Shown in pieces: positions 25,375 to 34,099 of a DNA stretch of 39,884 nucleotides; within the stretch, counting starts at the first letter, position 1; the number at the start of each line of letters is the position of its first letter. Under the pieces are notes generated by a model. That model did not search any database. It had not been told where the DNA came from and worked only from the letters and a program-made list of their open reading frames with translations. The stretch comes from Alphaproteobacteria bacterium (GTDB lineage: Bacteria; Pseudomonadota; Alphaproteobacteria; CAAHEQ01; UBA3637): positions 1 through 39,884 of the forward strand of contig SUUT01000013.1 of assembly GCA_015062385.1 (NCBI GenBank), given 5' to 3'. A program made the translations under genes and the position numbers.

Positions 25375-26386
25375 TTCATTATCTTTATTAGCGACACTTT
25401 GTTTGTCAACCGCTTTTTTTGTTTCTCCGGTTTATGCACAAAATGCTCCGCAACCTCTGACTGGAGCAACTGCCGGTTCAGAATTGATTCCGGCAGATAC
25501 ATCAGCGGATACCGGATTGCCGAATACTATGGATGCCGGAAAAGCACAGGAAAAACAACTTTTGGAAGCAGAATTAAGTAATACAGCTGTTAGTTCATCG
25601 GAAATTTTGGATTTTCCGGCACGGACATCATTAGGTGAATTGGAAATGGCAACCTTACCGGGAATTAAGGAATCTTTGATTACAGGTCCGGCTCCAATGG
25701 CTCCGTCTGTATCCACCAAAGATTTACCAAGTGAACAATTGTTGGGACGTATTACATCAGAAGTTTTTCAGGAAATGGCTGATTTAGAACGAGGTAATGT
25801 CTTTTTAAAACTTCAAATGCAAAAAGAACAATTAAAAAATGATTTGGAAAAATTAAAAGCAACATATCGTCAAACACGTTTAGAAGAAATTGCCAAGAGG
25901 GAAGATGTTGTTCGTTCTCGTATTAATTGGTGGCAAGAACAAGAAAATGTTCGGCTGGAAATGGAAAAGAAAAAAGCCGAAACAGATGCAATTGAACAAC
26001 AGATTGCAGAAGCTGAGGAATTGCGGAACAAGTTAAGAGAAGAAGCAATGGCTGAAAAAGAAGCCGCACAAAAAGCAGATGCCGATTCGAAAGAAAAAGG
26101 TAGTTTAGTAGAAACAGAACAAAAAGAAGAAACGAAAGCTACTAAACGAGCGACTGAGTTGTATACATTAATTGGTGTGCGAGGTGTTAAGACAAAATTA
26201 ACGGCACGATTAAAAAATTTAGTAGATGGCAGTATTATTTCGGTTAAAGTAGATGAAGTATTACCATCGGGACATAAAGTTTCTGTCATAGAACGTGAAT
26301 CTATTACATTAATCAATGGCTCGAAAGAAGAAGTATTGCTTTTGAATAATAAGGGCGGTATTGCATCAACGAATGTCGAAGATTAG
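25364..26386 (+). CDS. pilP: PilP type IVb pilus biogenesis protein
   Basis: Start at 25364, preceded by GAGGGGAG; the longer frame overlaps pilO too far. 340 residues. The signal peptide is cleaved near VYA-QN. A Pro/Thr-rich segment is followed by a long coiled coil (~130-255, many E/K/Q heptads such as EEIAKREDVVRSRINWW). The C-terminal PilP domain is LYTLIGVRGVKTKLTARL...GSIISVKVDEVLPSGHKV...ERESITLINGS. PilP is a periplasmic partner of the secretin. The coiled coil is longer than in plasmid PilP proteins, judged from memory. Confidence 0.87.
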   Translation: MQNNSLSLLATLCLSTAFFVSPVYAQNAPQPLTGATAGSELIPADTSADTGLPNTMDAGKAQEKQLLEAELSNTAVSSSEILDFPARTSLGELEMATLPGIKESLITGPAPMAPSVSTKDLPSEQLLGRITSEVFQEMADLERGNVFLKLQMQKEQLKNDLEKLKATYRQTRLEEIAKREDVVRSRINWWQEQENVRLEMEKKKAETDAIEQQIAEAEELRNKLREEAMAEKEAAQKADADSKEKGSLVETEQKEETKATKRATELYTLIGVRGVKTKLTARLKNLVDGSIISVKVDEVLPSGHKVSVIERESITLINGSKEEVLLLNNKGGIASTNVED

Positions 26387-26417
26387 ATGAAGTAAGGAAA
26401 ATGAGGGGGACAGTCAA

Positions 26418-28532
26418 ATGAAAGCATCCTTTTTCGGGACACGACCGAATAAGCGAGGAAATGAGCCTTTGTCGGTTCAAATTAAGCCGGCAGCCGGTGC
26501 ATCCTCTGCAAACGAATTATTGGATGTTTCTCATATTGAAATTCCGGAAACCGGAGGTTTTCCGGAGGAAGAATTACCTAAAATTCCAAATCTGCCCCCA
26601 TTTCCGTCTTTTATGAATGAGAGTCAATCTTCGTCAGACACGTCTATTGATGAGAATCAGATTCAAGAAGTTCATCAGGAAGCAGAAGTTGTTGAAGCGG
26701 TAAGTACAGACTCTATTTCTCAAACAGAGGATGAAGTTGGAAACAATGCACATAGTCCGGTGTTTATGCCCCCGAAAGCTCCGACTTTTACCAATGAGAA
26801 TGAATCTGAACAAAAAGCACAAAATACCCAAGAGAAAAAAGAAGAGACAGCAGAAGGAAACAGGGAAGAACTACATGCTGCCGTTCAAGATGCTTTTTTA
26901 AAGGACACAACACAAGCCCCGTTGATACAACATAATAAAGATTATAATTCTCCCTCATTTTTAAAAGATTTATTTGATAACGGAAATGTGTGTATTACAG
27001 CATCAGGTGGTTCGTTACCGATTAAAGATGAAACACGAATGTTGTTGGCTCTTTTTTCCAACGGTCGCTTTTTTGTTTGTGAAACATATAAGTTTGATGG
27101 TAAGGTTTTAGGTTTTGAATATTTAGCCAAAAAACGGCATTTGCAAATTGGAAAACCGGAATATGTTCCGATGCCTGTTTTGCAGAGTATTTATGAATAT
27201 TCGACACGTAATGGATTTACCGAAACGGTTGAAGTTGATAAGAATGAAGAACAAGAGCAGGCACAAGCTCGTATGCAACGGGATTTTATTACAATTATTT
27301 CCCGTGCAGCTGCTTTACACGTATCTGATATTCATATCGTTGTTGCAGACCATACAACGGTTATGTTCCGTGCAAACGGGTTAATGCAAACAGAAATGGA
27401 ATATAATAAAGATTGGGGTGAAAGTTTTGTTCGTGCCGCATTTGCTTCTTCTGATATTTCCGATTCAAACTATGCGCAAAATGAATATCAGGCAGCTCAG
27501 AAGTTAGGGCGAACACCGTTAAGAGGATCTCACGGGAAATTGGTTTTACCTCGAAATATTTTAGGTATTCGTTTGCAATTTAATCCGATTGCTTTTGGTA
27601 CACGGTATGTTATTATGCGGTTGTTGTATGCCGAAGATACATCCAGTACATCTACGGGATTGGAGGCACTTGGTTTTACGGAACGAGAGTTGAATTATTT
27701 TTATCAATTACGGGCGGCTCCAACGGGAATTACGATTGTTTCGGGTCCGACAGGGTCGGGAAAATCAACGACCTTGCAACGAAATATGATTCAGATGTTG
27801 CAGGAACGCAACTTTGAAATTAACCTAATTACTGTGGAAGATCCGCCGGAATATCCAATTCCTGGAGCAAGACAGATGCCTGTGACAAATGCTACCATTG
27901 AGGAATCCAAGGACAGAGAGTTTACAAAAGCGTTGTCAGCAGCATTGCGTTCTGATCCGGATAGTTTGATGATTGGGGAGGTACGAACGTTATCTGCTGC
28001 TGATTTGGCTTTCCGAGGAGCTTTATCTGGACATAACGTGTGGACAACATTACACGCCAATAGTGCTCCGGCTATTTTAATGCGCTTAAAGGATTTAGGG
28101 GTGGAAGATTTTAAATTGCGTGATCCTGAAATTATTAAAGGATTATTGGCACAACGTTTGTTCAGACGAATTTGTCCTCATTGCCGTATTCCTGCAACGA
28201 AAAAATTAAATTCTCCATCCGTTATTCGTTTGAGAGAGGGATTTGGTGATGTTGGTGTTGAAAGTTCCTTCTTACGGGGAAAAGGTTGTAAACATTGTGA
28301 TTTCAGAGGGGTTAAAGGACGGATGTCTGTTGCTGAAATTATTTTGCCGGATGCAACATTCCTTGATTTAGTTATGAAAGGCGAAACGAAAAAAGCCATT
28401 AACTATTGGATTAATGATTTAAATGGTATGACATTACGAGAAGTTGCTATTTCCCATATGTTTAGAGGTTTAATTGATGTGGATGAAGTAGAACGGTGGA
28501 CCGGATTCTTAAATCAGGTGGTGACCGGTTAG
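26418..28532 (+). CDS. pilQ: PilQ pilus assembly ATPase (GspE/PilT superfamily)
   Basis: 704 residues. The N-terminal ~170 residues are Glu/Pro/Ser-rich and probably disordered, followed by a non-catalytic N domain. The ATPase core has Walker A GPTGSGKS near 445, the Asp box VEDPPEYP, Walker B MIGEVRT near 520 and the His box TTLHANS near 548. A four-cysteine zinc site is present, CPHC near 590 and CKHC near 631. All catalytic features are intact. It hydrolyses ATP to drive pilin polymerisation through PilR. It follows pilP by 31 bp with GAGGGGG as ribosome-binding site. The long disordered leader is unusual for the family. Confidence 0.95.
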   Translation: MKASFFGTRPNKRGNEPLSVQIKPAAGASSANELLDVSHIEIPETGGFPEEELPKIPNLPPFPSFMNESQSSSDTSIDENQIQEVHQEAEVVEAVSTDSISQTEDEVGNNAHSPVFMPPKAPTFTNENESEQKAQNTQEKKEETAEGNREELHAAVQDAFLKDTTQAPLIQHNKDYNSPSFLKDLFDNGNVCITASGGSLPIKDETRMLLALFSNGRFFVCETYKFDGKVLGFEYLAKKRHLQIGKPEYVPMPVLQSIYEYSTRNGFTETVEVDKNEEQEQAQARMQRDFITIISRAAALHVSDIHIVVADHTTVMFRANGLMQTEMEYNKDWGESFVRAAFASSDISDSNYAQNEYQAAQKLGRTPLRGSHGKLVLPRNILGIRLQFNPIAFGTRYVIMRLLYAEDTSSTSTGLEALGFTERELNYFYQLRAAPTGITIVSGPTGSGKSTTLQRNMIQMLQERNFEINLITVEDPPEYPIPGARQMPVTNATIEESKDREFTKALSAALRSDPDSLMIGEVRTLSAADLAFRGALSGHNVWTTLHANSAPAILMRLKDLGVEDFKLRDPEIIKGLLAQRLFRRICPHCRIPATKKLNSPSVIRLREGFGDVGVESSFLRGKGCKHCDFRGVKGRMSVAEIILPDATFLDLVMKGETKKAINYWINDLNGMTLREVAISHMFRGLIDVDEVERWTGFLNQVVTG

Positions 28533-28554
28533 AAAATTTAATAAGGAGTTCTGA

Positions 28555-29679
28555 ATGGCAGAAGTAAAGAAAAAGAAAGTGGTTGTGGCAAGTTCGGTCA
28601 GTTCGGCAGATATGTTTTTTGCAAAATGTATGGTTCGGTTATATACATCGGATAGATTGGCATTTTATTATAAATTAAAAGCATTGCTTCGCAACCGATT
28701 TTCTTTGATGGATGCTTTAGAACGGATGTATCAGATTTATTCGAAAGATGGAAAAAAGCCGACTGAATCAATGGCGGTTGCCATTACATGTTGGATGCAA
28801 CAAATTCGAAACGGGGATACTTTTTCTGTTGCTTTGCGTGGATGGGCTCCTTCGACGGAATTATTGATGTTATCTGTTGGTGATGTTTCTAACTTAGAAG
28901 ATGCTTTAGGGAATACCATTAAGGTTGTTGAAGGGATGAATCGGATGAAAGAGCCGGTTTTTACGGCGGTTTCATACCCGATGTTCTTGTTAATTATGGT
29001 TATTCTTTTGATTTATGGCGTTGGTGCATTCATGGTGCCCCCGATGGTTAACGCTGTTCCGAATTTGGTATGGACGGGTACGGCAAAATCATTGGTTGAT
29101 TTGTCTAATTTTGTGAGAGATAATCCTTGGCCGTTATTTTTAACGCTTCCGTGTATTATTTTTGTTGTATTACTGACTTTTCCACGCTGGAAAACAGAAT
29201 CTCGCTCAATTGCCGATAAATGTGCTCCGTGGTCAATTTATCGTATTTTTATCGGGGTTGGTTGGTTGTTGTCGTTATCAGCTTTGGTTCGTGCCGGTAC
29301 GCCGGTTTCTAAGGCAATGCGTTCTTTGCGGGCGGATGCTTCTCCATATTTGTTATATCGGATTGATAAAGCATTAAGTTATGTTAATAACGGGGATAAC
29401 TTGGGTGATGCTTTATATAAAACAAGACTTGGTTTTCCGGATGAGGAAGTTGTTGGCGATTTACGGATTTATGCCGAGTTGGATAACTTTCCGGAAGCTT
29501 TAACCCGTTTATCAGAAGATTGGTTGGAAGATTCTATTAAAGACATTGAGAAGAAAGCTGCTTCATTAAATGGGTTTGCCATTATTATGATTGCCGGCAT
29601 TGTTGCGTGGGCAGTTATGGGCACCTTTGACATGCAGGAACAAATGGTTAACGGTATGGGCTTAGGTGGTGGCGGTTAA
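28555..29679 (+). CDS. pilR: PilR inner-membrane platform protein (GspF family)
   Basis: 374 residues with two GspF-like halves. The N-terminal cytoplasmic half (~20-140) contains ALLRNRFSLMDALERM. TM helices lie at ~148-172 and ~192-212. The second cytoplasmic half is ALVRAGTPVSKAMRSL...YRIDKALSYVNNGDNLGDAL, and a final TM helix lies at ~342-362 (AIIMIAGIVAWAVMGTF). It is the rotating platform on which the ATPase acts. It is the last gene of the operon; a terminator follows 30 bp later. A Gly-rich end (GLGGGG) is present. Confidence 0.93.
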   Translation: MAEVKKKKVVVASSVSSADMFFAKCMVRLYTSDRLAFYYKLKALLRNRFSLMDALERMYQIYSKDGKKPTESMAVAITCWMQQIRNGDTFSVALRGWAPSTELLMLSVGDVSNLEDALGNTIKVVEGMNRMKEPVFTAVSYPMFLLIMVILLIYGVGAFMVPPMVNAVPNLVWTGTAKSLVDLSNFVRDNPWPLFLTLPCIIFVVLLTFPRWKTESRSIADKCAPWSIYRIFIGVGWLLSLSALVRAGTPVSKAMRSLRADASPYLLYRIDKALSYVNNGDNLGDALYKTRLGFPDEEVVGDLRIYAELDNFPEALTRLSEDWLEDSIKDIEKKAASLNGFAIIMIAGIVAWAVMGTFDMQEQMVNGMGLGGGG

Positions 29680-29707
29680 TTTACTAAGGCTTTACGTGAT
29701 TTAAAGA

Positions 29708-29738
29708 AAGAGACAGCTTTTAAAGGGCTGTCTTTTTA
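29708..29738 (+). terminator. Terminator of the type IVb pilus operon
   Basis: Stem AGACAGC (29711-29717) and GCTGTCT (29727-29733) followed by TTTTATT. It closes the operon directly after pilR, so no pilS/pilU-like gene is co-transcribed downstream. Confidence 0.8.
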
Positions 29739-29819
29739 TTATAACCTAAATATTTATGTGTATTTTTTAAGAATGGTATGGATTAATACAGAATAATTGT
29801 TTTTTTTATCAATTTATAA

Positions 29820-29848
29820 TTTACATTTTAAAGTTTTTTCTTTATACT
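29820..29848 (+). promoter_or_regulatory. Sigma70-like promoter of the YbaB-RecR operon
   Basis: TTTACA (29820-29825) and TATACT (29843-29848) with a 17-bp spacer, 40 nt upstream of the ATG at 29889. Confidence 0.7.
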
Positions 29849-29888
29849 AATCCCATTAATAATTATACCAAATCAAAAGGAGTTGAAA

Positions 29889-30212
29889 ATGAAAAATATT
29901 GGTGAATTAATGAAAAAAGCACAAATGGTTCAATCTCAAATGAATATTTTGCAAACAAAAATGGAAAAACAAGAATTTGAAGGAACAGCCGGAAATGGGG
30001 CTGTTAAAGTTGTGATGACTGGTAAGGGCTTGCCGATTAGTGTTTCTATCAATCCGGATGTTGTGGATAAAAATGATGTAGAAACATTAGAAGATTTAGT
30101 TTTGTTGGCTATTCGGGATTGCCGTGAAAGAACAGATGATATTATTGCTTCTGAAATGGAACGGATTCAAACCTCTTTGGGATTGCCCGCCGGATTTAAA
30201 TTGCCGTTTTAA
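29889..30212 (+). CDS. ybaB: YbaB/EbfC nucleoid-associated protein
   Basis: Start at 29889, seven bases after AAAAGGAG; an in-frame TTG two codons earlier is less likely. 107 residues. N-terminal helix MKNIGELMKKAQMVQSQMN, then the family core GTAGNGAVKVVMTGKG, NPDVVDKNDVETLEDLVL and an EMERI-containing helix, ending GLPAGFKLPF. EbfC/YbaB dimers bind DNA as nucleoid proteins and are usually linked to recR (often also dnaX), as here. Confidence 0.95.
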   Translation: MKNIGELMKKAQMVQSQMNILQTKMEKQEFEGTAGNGAVKVVMTGKGLPISVSINPDVVDKNDVETLEDLVLLAIRDCRERTDDIIASEMERIQTSLGLPAGFKLPF

Positions 30213-30230
30213 TTTTTGAAAAGTAGTCAT

Positions 30231-30824
30231 ATGGCGGCTCCGGAACTTGAACATTTGATTGCATTGTTTTCTAAATTACCGACAATGGGTCCTCGTTCGG
30301 CAAGGCGAGCGGTTTTGTTTTTGTTAAATCAAAAAGAAAAACAATTTTTGCCCTTATTACAGGCAATGCAAATGGTTATGGAAAAAGTTAATACGTGTTC
30401 TGTTTGTGGTAATTTAGATACGGTTATTCCGTGTTCTATATGTTCGGATGTACATCGATTGCCGCATCAAATTTGTGTTGTGAGGGATGTTGCTGATTTA
30501 TGGGCAATTGAACGCTCCAAAGTCTATAAGGGGCAGTATCACGTTTTAGGTGGTGTCTTGTCAGCCTTAGATGGTATTGGACCGGAAGAATTAAATATTC
30601 AATCTTTATTGGATAAAGTTGCTGTTAATCAGGGATGTGAGATTATTTTAGCTTTGCCGGCAACCGTGGAAGGGCAGACAACGGCACATTATTTATATGA
30701 TCAATTAGAGGCTTATCCTTGTACGGTTTCGGCACTTTCAAGAGGCGTTCCGGTTGGAGGAGAGTTGGATTATTTGGATGATGGAACATTGCAAATGGCA
30801 TTTAAGGCACGGCGTACCGTATAG
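30231..30824 (+). CDS. recR: Recombination mediator RecR
   Basis: Start at 30231 (MAAPELEHLI); an upstream TTG at 30216 is in frame but poorly supported. 197 residues. A helix-hairpin-helix region (LPTMGPRSARRAVLFLL), a C4 zinc finger (CSVCGNL...CSIC) and a Toprim domain (VVRDVADLWAIERSKVYKGQYHVLGG) are present, with SRGVPVGGELDYLD at the end. RecR with RecO/RecF loads RecA on SSB-coated gaps. Only a few bases follow ybaB, so they share a transcript. Confidence 0.96.
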   Translation: MAAPELEHLIALFSKLPTMGPRSARRAVLFLLNQKEKQFLPLLQAMQMVMEKVNTCSVCGNLDTVIPCSICSDVHRLPHQICVVRDVADLWAIERSKVYKGQYHVLGGVLSALDGIGPEELNIQSLLDKVAVNQGCEIILALPATVEGQTTAHYLYDQLEAYPCTVSALSRGVPVGGELDYLDDGTLQMAFKARRTV

Positions 30825-30836
30825 GCAGGAGTAAAA

Positions 30837-31025
30837 ATGGAAGAAATTAAAAATGCGATAACAAATTTGGAAGAATCCATATTGAGATTAGAAACAGCTG
30901 TATATCGGGTAAAAAAAGCATACGTTCAGTCGACAGAGCATACAGCGGAGTTGAAAGAGGTTGTTAAAACAGCTTATATGCAAATTGATAAAATGTTAAC
31001 TGAGTTTAAGCAAGGAGAAGAATAA
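30837..31025 (+). CDS. Small coiled-coil protein (DUF4164-like) upstream of zapA
   Basis: 62 residues, almost entirely a predicted coiled coil (NLEESILRLETAVYRVKK). It has GGAG as ribosome-binding site and a TAATG overlap with zapA. In alphaproteobacteria a small protein of this kind commonly precedes zapA, which suggests a divisome-linked role, but the function is not known. Confidence 0.75.
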   Translation: MEEIKNAITNLEESILRLETAVYRVKKAYVQSTEHTAELKEVVKTAYMQIDKMLTEFKQGEE

Positions 31026-31357
31026 TGGCAATTGTATCGCTTAAAATCGGTGAGCGATTTTATAAGTTTTCTTGTGCGGATGGACAGGAAAATTATATGC
31101 GCGAATTGGCTGAAAATTTGGATGTACGGGCAGCACAATTAATTAAAACACTTGGTTTTATGCAAGAAGGTCAGTTATTGGCAATGCTTTGCTTATTATT
31201 GGCAGAAGAAAAAAGCAAATTAGAAAAAAGTACGAATGCCATCGCTTTGGATGAAACAACGAAACAAATTGCTGAAAAAATAAATAATTTGGCAACAAAA
31301 ATAAACGGGGTTGTTTCAGATTTAGAGTTATTAACACAAGAAAAAGATGAAAAATGA
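31025..31357 (+). CDS. zapA: Cell division protein ZapA
   Basis: 110 residues. The N-terminal ZapA globular head is VSLKIGERFYKFSCADGQ, with YMRELAENLDVRAAQ. A hydrophobic helix (GQLLAMLCLLLAEE) and a C-terminal coiled coil follow. ZapA tetramers crosslink FtsZ filaments at the Z ring. The gene overlaps both neighbours (TAATG at the start, ATGA at the stop). Confidence 0.9.
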   Translation: MAIVSLKIGERFYKFSCADGQENYMRELAENLDVRAAQLIKTLGFMQEGQLLAMLCLLLAEEKSKLEKSTNAIALDETTKQIAEKINNLATKINGVVSDLELLTQEKDEK

Positions 31358-32166
31358 GAGTATTGTTTTGCGGAGATATTGTTGGTAAATCCGGTAGAAA
31401 ATTAGTGGCTAGCTGTTTACCAAAGTTAAAAAAACAGTTGTGTTTGGATATGGTTATTGTAAATGGTGAAAATGCAGCACATGGATTTGGTATTACGCCA
31501 CGTATTTATGATGAATTGATTCGAAATGGTGTTCATGTTATTACATTAGGTAATCATTCTTTTGATAAGTCTGATATTTTTCCGGTTTTAGATTCGGCAC
31601 AAAATATTATTCGTCCGTTGAATTATCCGGAAAATACTATCGGAAAAGGGTGGTGTTTTCATACAACAGAAAAAGGCATTCGGGTTGCTGTTGTTCAATT
31701 ATTAGGGCATACCTTTATGCGTGCAGTTGCGGATCCATTTGAATGTGTTGAGAAATGGATTAAAACATATAACAGAACAGAACATTATGATATTTTGATT
31801 GTTGATTTTCATGCAGAAGCAACGGCAGAAAAAGTTGCTTTGGGACATTTTTTGGATGGATATGCTGGATTAGTTGCTGGAACTCATACACATATTCCGA
31901 CAGCTGATGCACACATTTTAAATGGCGGAACTGCATATATTTCAGACATTGGTATGTGTGGAGATTATGATTCTGTCATTGGTATGAAAAAAGAAGGGGC
32001 TTTAATTCGTTTTTTAACCCCAGATAAAAAAGGACGGCTTCAACCAGCGGAGGCAGAAGGAACGTTTTGTGCTGTTTGTGCTGATATTGATGAAAAAACG
32101 GGTTTGGCAACTCAAATTTTTCCGGTTCGTATCGGAGCGGTACTTGAAAATACACATCAAATATGA
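31354..32166 (+). CDS. YmdB-like metallophosphoesterase (TIGR00282 family)
   Basis: 270 residues. Begins MRVLFCGDIVGKSGR (metal-binding D8), then VNGENAAHGFGI, TLGNHSFDKSDI, VDFHAEATAEK, GTHTHIPTAD and YISDIGMCGDYDSVIGM. These motifs are those of YmdB, a binuclear metal phosphodiesterase reported to act on cyclic nucleotides in Bacillus. Its role in this organism is not evident. It overlaps zapA by 4 bp. Confidence 0.92.
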   Translation: MRVLFCGDIVGKSGRKLVASCLPKLKKQLCLDMVIVNGENAAHGFGITPRIYDELIRNGVHVITLGNHSFDKSDIFPVLDSAQNIIRPLNYPENTIGKGWCFHTTEKGIRVAVVQLLGHTFMRAVADPFECVEKWIKTYNRTEHYDILIVDFHAEATAEKVALGHFLDGYAGLVAGTHTHIPTADAHILNGGTAYISDIGMCGDYDSVIGMKKEGALIRFLTPDKKGRLQPAEAEGTFCAVCADIDEKTGLATQIFPVRIGAVLENTHQI

Positions 32167-32214
32167 TATAACCGAAGAATATTAATTTAACAGAAACAAG
32201 AAAAGGAAAAAATA

Positions 32215-32973
32215 ATGGCAGGACATTCACAATTTAAAAACATTATGTATCGCAAAGGGGCACAAGATAAATTACGAGCAAAAGTTTTTTCAAAACTGGC
32301 ACGGGAAATTACGGTTGCCGTTAAAACCGGAGGTGCGGATATTTCTTCAAATCCACGGTTGCGTTTAGCAATTCAAAATGCACGGTCTGAAAATATGCCG
32401 AAGGACAATATTGAACGGGCAATTGCAAAAGGGTCTCAAAGTGCAGATACAACAAATTATGAAGAAGTCCGTTATGAAGGTTTTGGTCCAGGAAAAGTTT
32501 CCGTTATTGTTGAGGGGTTAACGGATAATCGAGCACGGACAGCTCCGGCACTGCGAGCTGCATTTTCTAAAAATGGGGGAGCACTCGGAGAAACAGGTTC
32601 TGTTACATTTAATTTTGAACGAATTGGATACATTGAATATCCGGCTTCTGTCGGAACGGCTGATGCTATTTTTGAGGCAGGATTGGAAGCCGGTGCTTCT
32701 GATGTTATTTCTACGGATGAAACACATGAAATTACATGTGCACCGGAAGATTTGTCCTCGGTTCGTGAATCGTTGGAAAGTGTATTGGGAACGCCTAATG
32801 TGGCACGGTTAGATTGGAAACCGCTTGTTCAAAAAGAAATTGCAGATTTGGAAACTGCTCAAAAATTATTTAAATTTATTGATATTTTAAATGAAGATGA
32901 TGATGTTCAGCGGGTTATTACAAATGCGGACATTATACCGGAAATTATGGCTCAGTTGGAAAGTGCAGAATAA
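32215..32973 (+). CDS. yebC: YebC/PmpR-family protein (TACO1-like)
   Basis: 252 residues, full length. Begins MAGHSQFKNIMYRKG, then LAREITVAVKTGG and the typical ENMPKDNIERAIAKG. YEEVRYEGFGPGKVSVIVE and GSVTFNFERIGYI complete the family. YebC proteins were described as transcription regulators and more recently as ribosome-associated factors that help translate difficult motifs. AAAGGA precedes the ATG, and the stop overlaps the ruvC start. Confidence 0.95.
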   Translation: MAGHSQFKNIMYRKGAQDKLRAKVFSKLAREITVAVKTGGADISSNPRLRLAIQNARSENMPKDNIERAIAKGSQSADTTNYEEVRYEGFGPGKVSVIVEGLTDNRARTAPALRAAFSKNGGALGETGSVTFNFERIGYIEYPASVGTADAIFEAGLEAGASDVISTDETHEITCAPEDLSSVRESLESVLGTPNVARLDWKPLVQKEIADLETAQKLFKFIDILNEDDDVQRVITNADIIPEIMAQLESAE

Positions 32974-33476
32974 TGATTCGTATTTTAGGACTTGATCCGG
33001 GATTACGTCATACAGGTTGGGGTGTCATTGAAAAAGATGGCACCCGTTTGCGTTTTCTTGCCGGTGGTGTTATAAATCCAAGTAGCACGGGAGATTTGGC
33101 AGACAGACTGGCAGAATTGCACGAAGAATTGAAAAAAATAATTGAAGCGTATGCACCGGATGAAGCAGCCGTTGAACAAACGTTTGTTAATAATAATCCG
33201 ACTTCTACGTTAAAATTAGGACAGGCGAGGGGAGTGGTTTTATTAACACCGGCATTATTTCATATTCGGGTATCGGAATATACGCCCAATCAAATAAAAA
33301 AAATGATTGTTGGCGTTGGACATGCGGATAAAAAACAGGTAGATATGATGGTTAGAACTTTGTTGAAATCCGTGCCTGAAAATATCCCGCCTGATGCCTC
33401 TGATGCTTTGGCTATTGCTTTGTGTCATGGTTTTATGCGTCCGACAAATATACAGCAATATATGAAAAGAGTTTAA
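32973..33476 (+). CDS. ruvC: Holliday junction resolvase RuvC
   Basis: 167 residues. The catalytic acids are present: D8 in GLDPGLRHTGWG, E in AAVEQTF near 67, and the two D in PPDASDALAIALCH near 138-141. NPTSTLKLGQARGV is the usual substrate helix. It resolves recombination junctions with RuvAB. ruvA and ruvB are not next to it here; the downstream gene is an amidase. It is coupled to yebC by TAATG. Confidence 0.96.
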   Translation: MIRILGLDPGLRHTGWGVIEKDGTRLRFLAGGVINPSSTGDLADRLAELHEELKKIIEAYAPDEAAVEQTFVNNNPTSTLKLGQARGVVLLTPALFHIRVSEYTPNQIKKMIVGVGHADKKQVDMMVRTLLKSVPENIPPDASDALAIALCHGFMRPTNIQQYMKRV

Positions 33477-33486
33477 AGGATTGTTG

Positions 33487-34005
33487 ATGAAAATTATTCA
33501 AAAGCCTTCTACACATTATAATGAACGAGCTTGTTCCATTGATATGATTGTGCTACACGCAACAGCAACCCCGACTATACAAGAAACCTTTTATTATTTA
33601 ATTGAAAAAGAAGAACAACCACGTGTAAGTTCTCATTATGTTATTGATACAGATGGAACAATATACCAATTGGTGGCAGATGATAAACGGGCATGGCATG
33701 CAGGACTTGGTTGTTGGGGGAATATTCTGGAAGATATTAACAGTCATTCTATCGGTATAGAATTTCAATGTGCGGCAAGTGGTACTCAGTCTTTTGCACA
33801 ATTTTCAGATAAACAAATACAATCGGGGATTGATTTGTGTCGGGAACTGATGAAGAAGTATAATATTAAACCGTTTAATGTGGTTGCTCATTCAGATATT
33901 GCTCCGGATAGAAAATATGACCCTGGCAGAACGTTTCCATGGGAACTGTTTTGGTTAAATGGTATTGTGGATAATCCTATCCGAAGACCATTAATGGGTG
34001 GGTAA
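33487..34005 (+). CDS. N-acetylmuramoyl-L-alanine amidase (AmpD-like, amidase_2)
   Basis: Start at 33487 after AAAGGATTGTTG; earlier in-frame TTG codons are possible. 172 residues without signal peptide, so probably cytoplasmic. Zinc ligands are H24 in IVLHATA, H in VVAHSDIAP and D in YDPGRTFPW. VSSHYVIDTDGTIYQLV and WHAGLG...NSHSIGIEF are typical of the fold. AmpD-type enzymes cleave the lactyl-peptide bond of anhydromuropeptides during wall recycling. It follows ruvC by 10 bp. Confidence 0.9.
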   Translation: MKIIQKPSTHYNERACSIDMIVLHATATPTIQETFYYLIEKEEQPRVSSHYVIDTDGTIYQLVADDKRAWHAGLGCWGNILEDINSHSIGIEFQCAASGTQSFAQFSDKQIQSGIDLCRELMKKYNIKPFNVVAHSDIAPDRKYDPGRTFPWELFWLNGIVDNPIRRPLMGG

Positions 34006-34036
34006 ATATTAAAGAAAACACATGATAACTTTCGTC

Positions 34037-34064
34037 TTGCTTTTTTTTGAAAAAAAGATATCAT
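34037..34064 (+). promoter_or_regulatory. Candidate promoter of the uracil-DNA glycosylase gene
   Basis: TTGCTT (34037-34042) and TATCAT (34059-34064), 16 bp apart, 35 nt upstream of the ATG. Weak match. Confidence 0.35.
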
Positions 34065-34099
34065 AAACAGTGTTTATTACAAGAATAAGGAGTATCAGT

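Noticed and set aside
31023-31357. 6S RNA gene expected near zapA
   Set aside because: zapA overlaps both neighbours, leaving no room for an RNA gene there.
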